DNA from: Neobacillus driksii
GTDB taxonomy: Bacteria > Bacillota > Bacilli > Bacillales > Cytobacillaceae
Reading direction: 5' to 3'
Assembly: GCF_013409995.1 (NCBI RefSeq)
Contig: NZ_JACCBX010000002.1
Coordinates: forward strand, 287,827-351,826
DNA: 64,000 bases
Shown here in pieces: positions 53,859-62,780 of this stretch (its first letter is position 1; the number at the start of each line of letters is the position of its first letter). Below the pieces are notes generated by a model. That model did no database searches, had not been told where the DNA came from, and saw nothing but the letters and a program-made list of their open reading frames with translations. Position numbers and translations under genes: made by a program.

Positions 53859-55043
53859 TTAGATGATTCCTTTTTCTCTCAGATTATCAATTTCATTTTG
53901 TGTGTATCCAAATTCTTTAAGCATTTCACTTGTATGTTCACCCAGTTTTGGAACAGGACTTTTGATTTTTGAGGTCGTGTTAAGGAATTTGTATGGAAAA
54001 TTTAAACCGGGCACTTCACCTAAATTATCCTGTTCCCACTTAACAATAAGTTCCCGTGCCTTAGTTTGTTCACTATTTAAAACCTGATCTAGACTATTAA
54101 CTAAAGAACATGGGACCCCTATTTCATTAAATATTTTGATCCATTCTTTTCCCGCTTTGGTCGATAATACTTGTTGGACGATCCCATCAATTTCCTCACG
54201 TTGTTCAAGCCTGCCTAAATCAGAAGTGTATGGTTCTTGCTTATATTTTTCTTCTAAATCAAGTGCGTCACATAGTTTTAGCCATTGACTATGATTGCAA
54301 ATAACATGTATATAAGTACCATCACCAGTTTCATAGTTTCTACTTGGAACACGATGAGGATGTTCTGAACCTAAACGTTTTGGGATTTCATTCTTAAAAA
54401 ATGGAATTGCTGTAAGAATCCCCATCAATGATACGACTGAATCGTATAGAGCTATATCGATGTATTCACCTTCCTGTCTGACTGATCGCTTATATAGTGC
54501 AGCAGCAATGGCAAATGCTCCATATAAGCTAGAAGAAATATCTGCGATTGGGAACATGGTCTTAACAGGCGGACCATCTTTTTCTCCTGTTAAACTCATC
54601 ACACCTGTATCTGCCTGAATAATCGGATCATAGCCTTTAATGTTTTTATTTGGACCAGTCTGTCCATAAGCGGATAAACTAAGGTAGATGATATTTGGAT
54701 TTATTTTTATTAAATCTTCATAGGATATCCCAAGTCTTTGAACTACACCAGGTGCAAAGTTTTCAACTACTACATCACATGTACTGACAAGCTTCTTAAT
54801 AATTTCTAATGCTTCCTCATTTTTTAAATTCAATGTAAGTGACTTTTTACTACGGTTTAAGGCCATAAAATAGCCACTCCAATTCTGTTCAAGCGGGTAC
54901 CACCCTCTTGTTTCGTCCCCACTTTTTGGCTCCTCAATTTTTATAACCTCAGCACCAAGTTCGGCAAGCATTTGAGTACAAAAGGGACCAGAGAATACGC
55001 GTGTAAAATCTAATATTTTAATGTTTTCAAACACCTTACCCAC
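53859..55043 (-). CDS. CaiB/BaiF family III CoA-transferase
   Basis: 394 residues, typical of formyl-CoA and succinyl-CoA:acid CoA-transferases. It opens ILDFTRVFSGPFCTQMLAELG and contains RSKKSLTLNLKNEEALEI and GYDPIIQADTGVMSLTGE with the catalytic Asp region. It probably moves CoA from succinyl-CoA or a similar donor to the carboxylic acid of the pathway. With a MaoC hydratase, a CitE-like lyase and an acyl-CoA dehydrogenase it makes the set known for itaconate/methylsuccinate-type acids. Confidence 0.87.
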   Translation of the reverse strand: MGKVFENIKILDFTRVFSGPFCTQMLAELGAEVIKIEEPKSGDETRGWYPLEQNWSGYFMALNRSKKSLTLNLKNEEALEIIKKLVSTCDVVVENFAPGVVQRLGISYEDLIKINPNIIYLSLSAYGQTGPNKNIKGYDPIIQADTGVMSLTGEKDGPPVKTMFPIADISSSLYGAFAIAAALYKRSVRQEGEYIDIALYDSVVSLMGILTAIPFFKNEIPKRLGSEHPHRVPSRNYETGDGTYIHVICNHSQWLKLCDALDLEEKYKQEPYTSDLGRLEQREEIDGIVQQVLSTKAGKEWIKIFNEIGVPCSLVNSLDQVLNSEQTKARELIVKWEQDNLGEVPGLNFPYKFLNTTSKIKSPVPKLGEHTSEMLKEFGYTQNEIDNLREKGII

Positions 55044-55083
55044 CCTTTCTATTGCCTATCTATTAATTTCGTTTTACTAACAT

Positions 55084-55839
55084 TCACATAGCTCCCTTTC
55101 CCCCATCAATCCGATATTGAGCCCCCGTAATGAAAGCACTTTCATCACTAGCCAGAAATAAGACTAAATTAGCAATATCAGTCGTCGTTCCATAACGCCC
55201 TAATGGTATACCTTTAGCAATGGTATCTTGTTTAACCCCCATACCTTCTTCTAAAGAGCGCATCATTCTTGAATCGACAGCAGTAGGATGAATAGAATTT
55301 ACTCTTACATTTGCATTCGCTGATTCAATAGCTGCAGATTTTGTAAGCCCCACTATTGCATGTTTAGACGCGATATATGGTGAAAGATTTGGACTGGCAT
55401 CTAAACCCGCTACTGATGAAGAGACAATGATACTACCACAACCTTGGGCTATCATTTTGGGAAGAACATATTTCAACCCTAAGAAGACCCCTCGTACATT
55501 AACGTTCATAACCGCATCAAAGTCCTCTAGGTTTTGTTGTACAAGAGGGGCAACTTTCCCTTCAATTCCGGCGTTGTTAAAAAAAACATCAATTCTTCCA
55601 AAATGTTCAACACAGCTATCTACGTAATTCTTTACATCGGATTCTTTTGAAACATCCGATAAAACCGTTTGGATTACACCATAAAGTTCTAATTCTTCTT
55701 TCGTTTTCTTCAAAGCATCTTCGTTTATATCAACTAGAAGCAATTTTGCACCTTCATTTAGAAATTTAATAGCAGTTCCTTTTCCTATCTCTCCAGTTGC
55801 ACCTGTTATGATTGCAACTTTGCCAGAAAGCTTGCCCAT
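55084..55839 (-). CDS. Short-chain dehydrogenase/reductase (first)
   Basis: 251 residues, classical SDR. NAD loop AIITGATGEIGKGTAI, NNAG motif in DVFFNNAGIEGK, active site SIIVSSSVAGLDASPNLSPYIASKHA (serine, then Y-x3-K), and the C-terminal ITGAQYRIDGG. Asp after beta 2 (LLVDINEDAL) suggests NAD rather than NADP. It may oxidise a hydroxyl group, for example of a cycloalkanol or of the hydroxy acid released by the hydrolase. Confidence 0.85.
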   Translation of the reverse strand: MGKLSGKVAIITGATGEIGKGTAIKFLNEGAKLLLVDINEDALKKTKEELELYGVIQTVLSDVSKESDVKNYVDSCVEHFGRIDVFFNNAGIEGKVAPLVQQNLEDFDAVMNVNVRGVFLGLKYVLPKMIAQGCGSIIVSSSVAGLDASPNLSPYIASKHAIVGLTKSAAIESANANVRVNSIHPTAVDSRMMRSLEEGMGVKQDTIAKGIPLGRYGTTTDIANLVLFLASDESAFITGAQYRIDGGKGAM

Positions 55840-55907
55840 TCTCTTCCCTATCTCCCTTTATAAAATCTTTGGAACTCTCAATACTTCTTCTATAAAGTAC
55901 TCGTTTG

Positions 55908-56630
55908 TTATATAGCAGTATATCCTCCATCGACTGCAATACATGATCCTGTTACGAAGGAAGCCGCATCACTCGCTAAGAAATTTATTACATTTGCTAC
56001 CTCTTCGGGCTGTCCTATCCGTCCCATTGGATGTTTCTCAGCAAAAGCCATCCGTGTTTCCTCTGAGGTTAATGGCGTAGCAATAACGCCTGGACAAACT
56101 GCATTCACTCTAATATTATTTCTTGCATGAGAAGTCCCTGCAGCTCGGGTTAAATTCACCACCCCACCTTTTGAACCAGAATATGGAGCATGACTTGGAA
56201 CGCCGACAAGTCCGAACATAGAGGCTACATTAATGATGGCCCCCCCACTCCCTTGCTTTAACATTTGGGCAATTACATATTTATTTGTTAAGAAAGTACC
56301 ATTGTAGTTAATGTCATTTACTTTAAGCCATTTATCGTAGTTTACCTCCACAATATTTCCCGGTCCCAAACTAACGCCTGCACTTGCTACTGCAATATCA
56401 AGCTTCCCATATTGTTCAACGGTCTTAGTAACCATCATTTTTATGTTTTCTTCTTTTGTTACATCAACCTTTATAAATGAGGCACCAAGATCCCTGGAGA
56501 TTTTTTCTCCTTCCTCATTGATGTCTGCAATCATAACCTTTGCACCGTTTTCAATAAAGTTCTTAACTGTGGCTAATCCTATCCCGCTGGCTCCCCCGGT
56601 TACTATAGCTACTTTTTCTATTAAATTCAT
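55908..56630 (-). CDS. Short-chain dehydrogenase/reductase (second)
   Basis: 240 residues, classical SDR: AIVTGGASGIGLATVKNF, DIAVASAGVSLGPG, SMFGLVGVPSHAPYSGSKGG (catalytic Tyr and Lys), and SFVTGSCIAVDGGYT. Asp (MIADINEEG) again indicates NAD. It is paralogous to but clearly different from the SDR ending at 55084, so two alcohol oxidations are likely in the pathway. Confidence 0.85.
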   Translation of the reverse strand: MNLIEKVAIVTGGASGIGLATVKNFIENGAKVMIADINEEGEKISRDLGASFIKVDVTKEENIKMMVTKTVEQYGKLDIAVASAGVSLGPGNIVEVNYDKWLKVNDINYNGTFLTNKYVIAQMLKQGSGGAIINVASMFGLVGVPSHAPYSGSKGGVVNLTRAAGTSHARNNIRVNAVCPGVIATPLTSEETRMAFAEKHPMGRIGQPEEVANVINFLASDAASFVTGSCIAVDGGYTAI

Positions 56631-56681
56631 AAAGCCTCCGTTTTTCTTTGAATTTCAATATAGAAGAACAACTTTGTGTTA

Positions 56682-57611
56682 CTAATCTAGTGAACTTAAA
56701 AACTGTTTAATACTCCCGACAGTCTTTTCTATACTTTTTTTAAAAAATGAATAGTTTGAAAAATAACCGTGAACTAAACCGCTTTCAACTTTATATATCA
56801 CTTTTACCTCAGCTTCCATGAGCCGTTCTGCATAGGCAATACCTTCATCTCGGAGTACATCGTTTTCAGCAGTTATAATAAATGCTTGTGGAAGGTCATG
56901 TAAATTCCCACTAATGAGCGGTGCTACATAAGGATTTATCCTATCCTCTTCATTCCTAATATAATGAGTACCAAACCATTTCATTAAATTTCGATTAAGG
57001 GCATAACCTTCTGCAAATTCATAATAAGATTCTGTGTCATAGGATAAGTCTGTAACCGGATAAAGTAATACCTGTGCAGAGATGTCAGGTCCTTTTCTGT
57101 CCCGAGACATCATCGAAACAACAGTCGCAAGATTCCCGCCTGCACTATCGCCACCAACAATAATTTTGGAAGCGATTCCATTAAAAAGAACAGCATTTTC
57201 ATTAACCCATGTTAAGGCAGCATAGGAATCTTCAGCAGGTATTGGAAATTTAAATTCAGGAGCAAGTCGATAATCAACTGAAATCACAACACATTTTGTT
57301 TTATTTGCGAGAACTCTACAACTCGGATCTACTCCGTCCAGATTACCTAGAACCCAGCCGCCACCGTGATAATAAATAAAAATAGGGAAAGGTCCTTCAC
57401 CCTCAGGGATATAAATCCTAACAGTGATTTTACCTTCAGAACCTACAAAGATTTCTCTATCTTCCACTTTTGCCACTTGATCTATTTCCATATCAATTTT
57501 TTTAGCTTGGGCCATAATAGCTCTAACATCTTCCGGGTCCATAGTTGAGAAATCCGGTAATTGATTAAATGCTGTGACATATGCCTGTGCTTCCGGTACT
57601 AACTTAGCCAT
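56682..57611 (-). CDS. Alpha/beta hydrolase of the hormone-sensitive lipase family
   Basis: 309 residues. The oxyanion motif is FIYYHGGGWVLGNLDG and the nucleophile elbow is IIVGGDSAGGNLATVVS, with acid and histidine in ITAENDVLRDEG and VHGYFSNYSF. HSL-type esterases hydrolyse esters and lactones of small acyl groups. Directly downstream of the Baeyer-Villiger monooxygenase, it should open the ester or lactone that enzyme makes. Confidence 0.88.
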   Translation of the reverse strand: MAKLVPEAQAYVTAFNQLPDFSTMDPEDVRAIMAQAKKIDMEIDQVAKVEDREIFVGSEGKITVRIYIPEGEGPFPIFIYYHGGGWVLGNLDGVDPSCRVLANKTKCVVISVDYRLAPEFKFPIPAEDSYAALTWVNENAVLFNGIASKIIVGGDSAGGNLATVVSMMSRDRKGPDISAQVLLYPVTDLSYDTESYYEFAEGYALNRNLMKWFGTHYIRNEEDRINPYVAPLISGNLHDLPQAFIITAENDVLRDEGIAYAERLMEAEVKVIYKVESGLVHGYFSNYSFFKKSIEKTVGSIKQFLSSLD

Positions 57612-57681
57612 TCAACCTCTTCCCTCCAAAATTAGTTTTCTTGCAGCAATAAGTAACTAACATTCACATCATTATTTATTT

Positions 57682-59319
57682 CTAAGAAACTGTACTTGAT
57701 GTAGCTGTTAAAATAAAGCCTTCATAATTCTTTGAAGCTATTTCATCACATATTTTTCTATAATGACCGTATCCCCCCACATAAATGGGGAACCTCTTAG
57801 CTTTCCCTTCAATGTTAGCACCGTTATACCAGGATTCAGATTTCATATAGAGCGTTTTTTCTGCCATCTCTCTACAATGTTTGCTCCATTCATCTTCAGC
57901 TTTCACTTCTGCTTCAATCTTTTCAATGCCGTGTTTTCTGAGGTACTCGATACAATCCGCAACCCATTCTACGTGCTGTTCAATCGCAACTGGCACATTA
58001 CCTAATACAGATGGGCTCTCTGGACCGGTTATCATAAAGAAATTGGGGAATCCTGCATTAGCCACTCCAAGATAGGTTCTAGTCTGTGCGCCGTTATCCC
58101 ACTTTTCTCTTAATGAGATACCTCCTTTTCCTCGAATATCCATTTTCAATAAAGGTCCAGTCATTCCATCAAATCCAGTTGCAAAAATAAGAATGTCAAG
58201 ATCATATTCTGCTTCACTAGTTTTAACTCCCTTTGATGTTATTTCTTGTATAGGTGTCTTTTTGACATCAACTAAAGTGACATTATCACGGTTATATGTC
58301 TCAAAATAATCCGTATCAATTACAATTCGTTTAGTTCCAATAGGATAGGATGGAGTTAGTTTTTGGGCAATTTCGCCGTCCTTCACTATTTCACGTATCT
58401 TTTTTCTAACAAATCTGCCTACAGCCTCGTTCGTTTCCTCATTCGTAAGAACATCCATAAACGAAGCTACAACTAAGTCTGGACCGCCTTTTTCCCATAG
58501 TTCCTCCATTACTTTTTCTCTTTCTTCAGGTGTTGCATGTTGAAGGCTTTCAAACTTATATTCACGAGGTGATCCAGCCCTAGATTCTCTCATACTTTTT
58601 CTTATTTCTGGAAAATTGTCCTTTACTTTCTGAATTTCATCTTGTTCAAGTGATCTATTTCTAGCAGGAATCGAATATTGTGGAGTTCGTTGAAATACTG
58701 TCAAATGATCAGCTTCTTTTGCAATGACTGGAATCGCTTGAATACCTGACGATCCCGTCCCGATGATTCCCACTTTTTTCCCTTGGAGGTCAACCTTTTT
58801 ATGTGGCCAGTGTGCCGTGTGATACCATTGCCCTTTAAAAGATTCTAAGCCTTTAAAATTTGGAATATTAGACGCTGAAATACAACCTACACCTGTAATG
58901 AAGTACTTTGCTTCAATTCTGTCGCCTTTGTCTGTTTCTATTACCCATTTATTACGCTCTTCGAAATAATGTGCAGAAACGACCTTTGTTTCAAATTGGA
59001 TATCCTTCCGGAGATCTAAAGAATCAGCAACATAGTTCAAGTACCGTAAAATTTCCGGTTGTTCAGGATACTTTTTTGTCCAAGTCCAACCTCGATATAA
59101 TTCTTCAGAAAAGGTATAGTTATAGTAAATACTCAGGGAATCACACCGAGCCCCTGGATACCGATTCCAATACCAAACGCCCCCAACACCATCTGCTCCT
59201 TCAATAACAGTTGTTGAAAGTCCCGCTTCTCTTAATCGATGAAGCATATACATCCCTGAAAACCCAGCACCGACGACCACTGCATCCAATTTTCTAACCC
59301 TTGTTTCTGTATTTTCCAA
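57682..59319 (-). CDS. Baeyer-Villiger monooxygenase (flavin-containing)
   Basis: 545 residues. Two Rossmann loops: VVVGAGFSGMYMLHRL (FAD) and VGIIGTGSSGIQAIPVI (NADPH). Between them is FKGQWYHTAHWP, the type I Baeyer-Villiger fingerprint FxGxxxHTxxWP. The GVWYWNRYPGARCDS segment is that of cyclohexanone/phenylacetone-type enzymes. It inserts oxygen into a ketone to give an ester or lactone using NADPH and O2. The start is TTG at 59319 with AGGAGG eight bases upstream. It is the first gene of the minus-strand cluster and divergent from the LysR gene. Confidence 0.93.
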   Translation of the reverse strand: MENTETRVRKLDAVVVGAGFSGMYMLHRLREAGLSTTVIEGADGVGGVWYWNRYPGARCDSLSIYYNYTFSEELYRGWTWTKKYPEQPEILRYLNYVADSLDLRKDIQFETKVVSAHYFEERNKWVIETDKGDRIEAKYFITGVGCISASNIPNFKGLESFKGQWYHTAHWPHKKVDLQGKKVGIIGTGSSGIQAIPVIAKEADHLTVFQRTPQYSIPARNRSLEQDEIQKVKDNFPEIRKSMRESRAGSPREYKFESLQHATPEEREKVMEELWEKGGPDLVVASFMDVLTNEETNEAVGRFVRKKIREIVKDGEIAQKLTPSYPIGTKRIVIDTDYFETYNRDNVTLVDVKKTPIQEITSKGVKTSEAEYDLDILIFATGFDGMTGPLLKMDIRGKGGISLREKWDNGAQTRTYLGVANAGFPNFFMITGPESPSVLGNVPVAIEQHVEWVADCIEYLRKHGIEKIEAEVKAEDEWSKHCREMAEKTLYMKSESWYNGANIEGKAKRFPIYVGGYGHYRKICDEIASKNYEGFILTATSSTVS

Positions 59320-59484
59320 AATAAAATCCTCCTAATAATTATTATAATTTTAAAAATATTCTATATTTTCATTTTATTATTTGGCCTATTTATTGTAAAA
59401 TAAGTATATGTTTATCTAAACTTTAAGAAAATGTTATAGGAACCAACTCTTTTTACGTAACCATACATAACGATCGCTCAATAA

Positions 59485-59498
59485 TGTAAGCACTTACA
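59485..59498. promoter_or_regulatory. Palindromic operator, cre-like
   Basis: TGTAAGCACTTACA is an inverted repeat and matches the cre consensus TGWAANCGNTNWCA except for A in place of the central G. It lies 43 bases before the LysR start and 166 before the monooxygenase start, and could serve CcpA or the LysR protein. Confidence 0.4.
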
Positions 59499-59541
59499 AT
59501 TAAATTCAAAGATTCTATTTCTACAAGGAGGTAAATGATAA

Positions 59542-60447
59542 TTGAATATTTCACAATTAGAATACCTATTAGAGGTTGCTAGAGTCGGAAATATTTCTGT
59601 TGCATCTCAAAATCTATTTGTCTCTCAAGCTGGAATTAGTCAAGCCATTACGAGTCTTGAAGAAGAATTAGGCACAAAAATATTTAAGCGTTCGCGGGCT
59701 GGTGCAATACTTACAGAACATGGTAAACAAATAGTCACAAAAGCAGAAGAAGTATTAGCAAAAGTTCAAGAGTTGAAAGAATTTTCTACATTACCGAATA
59801 CAAAGAACCAAGAAGAAATAAAACTAGCTTTGACTCCAGGTGTTTATCCCGTTCTACTGAAGAACCTATCATGGTATAAATCAAAATATCCAGATGTTTT
59901 GATTAAAATTAATGAAGGTGAATCGATGGCACTTCATGAAGATATCAAAACTTTTAAATCCGATATAGGTGTTATCGGCACTTACAAATATTCAAATTTA
60001 AATACTAGTGACATATTCTTCGAGGAAATATTCAAGACAAAGATTAAAATCCTTGTCAGCAAAAATTCACCCTTCGCCTCTGTTGGTAAAATGACTCCAC
60101 AAGAATTTGTAAATCAACCTGTCGTCCTTTATAACAGTCAAACTTTCTTGAATTTCTTAAAGCCATTCAAATCAAAGTTTGGTGATGTAAAGGATTTATT
60201 TATTTCCAATAATTTAGACACCGTAAAAAATCTAATTATTGAAGAGGATGCTGTATCCCTTTTTACAGAAGTATTTTTAAAAACGGATCCAGACATACTT
60301 AAAGGAAATCTCATTCCGATTACATTAACAAATTATGATCAGGATTATATTTCCTACGGGATTGTCTATTCGAGAAAAAAGAACCAATCTACTGCATTTA
60401 AGCAATTAGTAGAATTCCTTAAAGAGGAACTTGTCGTTTTCTGTTAA
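59542..60447 (+). CDS. LysR-family transcriptional regulator
   Basis: 301 residues. The N-terminal winged helix is LEYLLEVARVGNISVASQNL with FVSQAGISQAITSLEEELG as recognition part; the effector-binding domain follows (residues 90-300). The start is a TTG at 59542 after AAGGAGG. It is divergent from the monooxygenase gene, the usual position for a LysR activator of a catabolic operon responding to the substrate or an intermediate. Confidence 0.88.
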   Translation: MNISQLEYLLEVARVGNISVASQNLFVSQAGISQAITSLEEELGTKIFKRSRAGAILTEHGKQIVTKAEEVLAKVQELKEFSTLPNTKNQEEIKLALTPGVYPVLLKNLSWYKSKYPDVLIKINEGESMALHEDIKTFKSDIGVIGTYKYSNLNTSDIFFEEIFKTKIKILVSKNSPFASVGKMTPQEFVNQPVVLYNSQTFLNFLKPFKSKFGDVKDLFISNNLDTVKNLIIEEDAVSLFTEVFLKTDPDILKGNLIPITLTNYDQDYISYGIVYSRKKNQSTAFKQLVEFLKEELVVFC

Positions 60448-60467
60448 AAAATCGGAAAAAAATAACA

Positions 60468-60494
60468 GCTGACTAAAAAATGGTTTTAGTCAGC
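60468..60494. terminator. Bidirectional terminator
   Basis: GCTGACTAAAA (60468-60478) pairs with TTTTAGTCAGC (60484-60494). A-rich sequence lies on the left, giving T7 on the minus strand. It separates the convergent LysR and DctP genes. Confidence 0.75.
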
Positions 60495-60510
60495 CCTATT
60501 CATTTAATAA

Positions 60511-61581
60511 TTATGGTCTAGTGTTTTCTACCTCATCGAGTAATTCCTGACCGCCTTTAACCGTTTTTGACCATTTGTCATGTAAAGGTAAGAGTACTTC
60601 CTTAAACTCATTGTGTTCTTCCTCGGTAGGAAAATAGATTTCAATGCCTTTCTCTTTCGCACCTTTATCATAAAGGTCTTGCAGATTCTTTAATGAAACT
60701 CCATCAAGATATTTATCTAAATCTTTACCAGCCTCAACCATAATGTCCTGCAAATCTTTTGGAAGGGAATCAAATTTCTTTAAAGACATCATGACTGTCA
60801 AGGTGTAGGAATTTATCGGAACAGAAGTCCACGTTTTAATAGGATAGTTGCCAAGAGCATAGTAGGCGGATGAGGCTAAACCATCAATAACTCCTTGTTG
60901 AACAGCAGTTACTACTTCTGTTGCGTCCACCACAGTTGCACTGGCTCCTAAGGCTGAAATTGTGTCATTCAGCATGGTCCCTCCCGTTGAACGAATTTTC
61001 AGACCTTTAGCACTCTCTAAATCTGTAATCATATTATCTTTACCAGTCGTAAAGATTTCACTGTAATAATCTTGAGACATTGACATTACTTTTAATCCAT
61101 GTTCCTCTGTCTTTGCTTTGATTACCCCTCCACCTTTTTCACTATCCATAAATGCTCTCTTATGTCTGAAATAGAGAGAAGGATCCTCCTTACTGAATTC
61201 AAACAAATAAGGTAATTCAAATAGATACCAAATCGGATCAATACTTCCAATTACCGATGAAATCGGAAGGGCCATATCAATTTGTCCATTTATCAATGCT
61301 TGAATTTCTTGTCCAGGCGGCATTAATTGACCACTTGGATAAATTTCAAGCGATAATTTTCCATCACTCCGTTTTTCAATTTCATCATTGTACCTTTCAA
61401 GTGTCTTTTGCTGCAGAGATGTTGGGGGATAAGGATGAGATACTTTGAAAACATACTTTTCACCACTAGAGTTATCATTAATTCCCTTAGATAGCTCTTG
61501 ACTCGTTTCTTTTGCTCCTCCACACGCTGTCACAATTAGCATCAACAAGATTAACACTCCAATAAAGAACTGTTTCTTCAT
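60511..61581 (-). CDS. TRAP transporter solute-binding lipoprotein (DctP), second copy
   Basis: 356 residues. A lipoprotein signal ends LIVTACGG. The DctP body has FKVSHPYPPTSLQQKTLERY, LKIRSTGGTMLNDTISALGA (the arginine that binds the carboxylate) and AVQQGVIDGLASSAYYAL. It binds an organic acid outside and hands it to the membrane permease. It is a tandem paralogue of the next gene and shares its last eight residues (DEVENTRP). Confidence 0.88.
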   Translation of the reverse strand: MKKQFFIGVLILLMLIVTACGGAKETSQELSKGINDNSSGEKYVFKVSHPYPPTSLQQKTLERYNDEIEKRSDGKLSLEIYPSGQLMPPGQEIQALINGQIDMALPISSVIGSIDPIWYLFELPYLFEFSKEDPSLYFRHKRAFMDSEKGGGVIKAKTEEHGLKVMSMSQDYYSEIFTTGKDNMITDLESAKGLKIRSTGGTMLNDTISALGASATVVDATEVVTAVQQGVIDGLASSAYYALGNYPIKTWTSVPINSYTLTVMMSLKKFDSLPKDLQDIMVEAGKDLDKYLDGVSLKNLQDLYDKGAKEKGIEIYFPTEEEHNEFKEVLLPLHDKWSKTVKGGQELLDEVENTRP

Positions 61582-61623
61582 TATAGATTTCCCCCTATAT
61601 TTTAATGGGTCTTAGCATTTCTT

Positions 61624-62697
61624 TTATGGTCTAGTGTTTTCTACCTCATCGAGTAATTTTTTACCATCTTCTACTGTTTTAGCCCATTCAGCTTGTAAAG
61701 GTACTAGAACTTTCTTAAACTCATCATGTTCTTCTTTCGTTGGGAGATAGACTTCCACCCCTTTTTCTTTTGCACCCTTATCATAAATCTCTTTAATAGC
61801 TTCTAATGAAATTTCATCAAGATATTTATCCAAATCTTCACCAGTCTCAATAAGAATTTCTTGTAAATCGGCAGGCAGCGATTGAAACTTCTTTTGTGAC
61901 ATCATGACAGTCAATGTGTAATTATTCATAGGTGCTGATGTCCAGGTTTTGATAGGATAATTTGCCAGAGCATAAAAGGCTGTTGTGGTTACACCATCAA
62001 TCACTCCTTGTTGGATAGCCGTTACTACTTCTGACGGGTCGACCACCGTTGCACTTGCTCCTAATGCTTCGATGGTGTCATTTAGAATGGTGCCTCCTGT
62101 AGATCTTATTTTCAGACCTTTTGCACTCTTTAAATCAGTAATCATTTTATCTTTATCAGCTGTAAAAAATGAGCTGTAATAATCTTGTGACATGGATAGT
62201 ACTTTTAACCCATGCTCCTCTGTTTTCGCTTTTATCACCCCACCACCTTTTTCACTATCAAAAAAGGCTCTCTTATGCTTAATAAATACGGAAGGATCAT
62301 CATTATTGAATTCAAATAAATAAGGTAATTCAAAAATATACCAAATCGGATCGATGCTGCCAATGACGGAGGAAATAGGTATGGCCATATCAATTTGACC
62401 ATTGAGCATTGCTTGAAGTTCTTGCCCAGATGGCATTAATTGTCCGCTCGGGTAAATTTCCAGCGATAATCTCCCATTACTTCGTTTGCTAATTTCGTCA
62501 TTGTACCATTCAAGAAGCTTATGTTGGTGCGAGGTTGGTGGATGCCCATGTGATACTTTAAATACATATTTTTCGTCCTTTGAATTACTAGAACCGTTAT
62601 TTCCCTTCTGTGGTCCATTACTTGTTTCAGATGTTCCACCACAAGCAGTCATGATGAATACCATTAGAATCAAAATTCCACTCAATACCTTCTTCAA
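61624..62697 (-). CDS. TRAP transporter solute-binding lipoprotein (DctP), first copy
   Basis: 357 residues, lipobox IMTACGG, body closely like its neighbour (LKIRSTGGTILNDTIEALGA, IQQGVIDGVTTTAFYAL). Differences cluster in the region around residues 160-240, where ligand specificity is set in DctP proteins, so the two may bind related but different acids. It follows the DctM permease in the same direction with an 83-bp gap. Confidence 0.88.
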   Translation of the reverse strand: MKKVLSGILILMVFIMTACGGTSETSNGPQKGNNGSSNSKDEKYVFKVSHGHPPTSHQHKLLEWYNDEISKRSNGRLSLEIYPSGQLMPSGQELQAMLNGQIDMAIPISSVIGSIDPIWYIFELPYLFEFNNDDPSVFIKHKRAFFDSEKGGGVIKAKTEEHGLKVLSMSQDYYSSFFTADKDKMITDLKSAKGLKIRSTGGTILNDTIEALGASATVVDPSEVVTAIQQGVIDGVTTTAFYALANYPIKTWTSAPMNNYTLTVMMSQKKFQSLPADLQEILIETGEDLDKYLDEISLEAIKEIYDKGAKEKGVEVYLPTKEEHDEFKKVLVPLQAEWAKTVEDGKKLLDEVENTRP

Positions 62698-62780
62698 ATG
62701 AATATCCCCCTTTATCCAATTTATGGATAGATTTTATTACGAGTTTTGTCTATTCCCCTTAGATAGAGTCAATCCACAGC

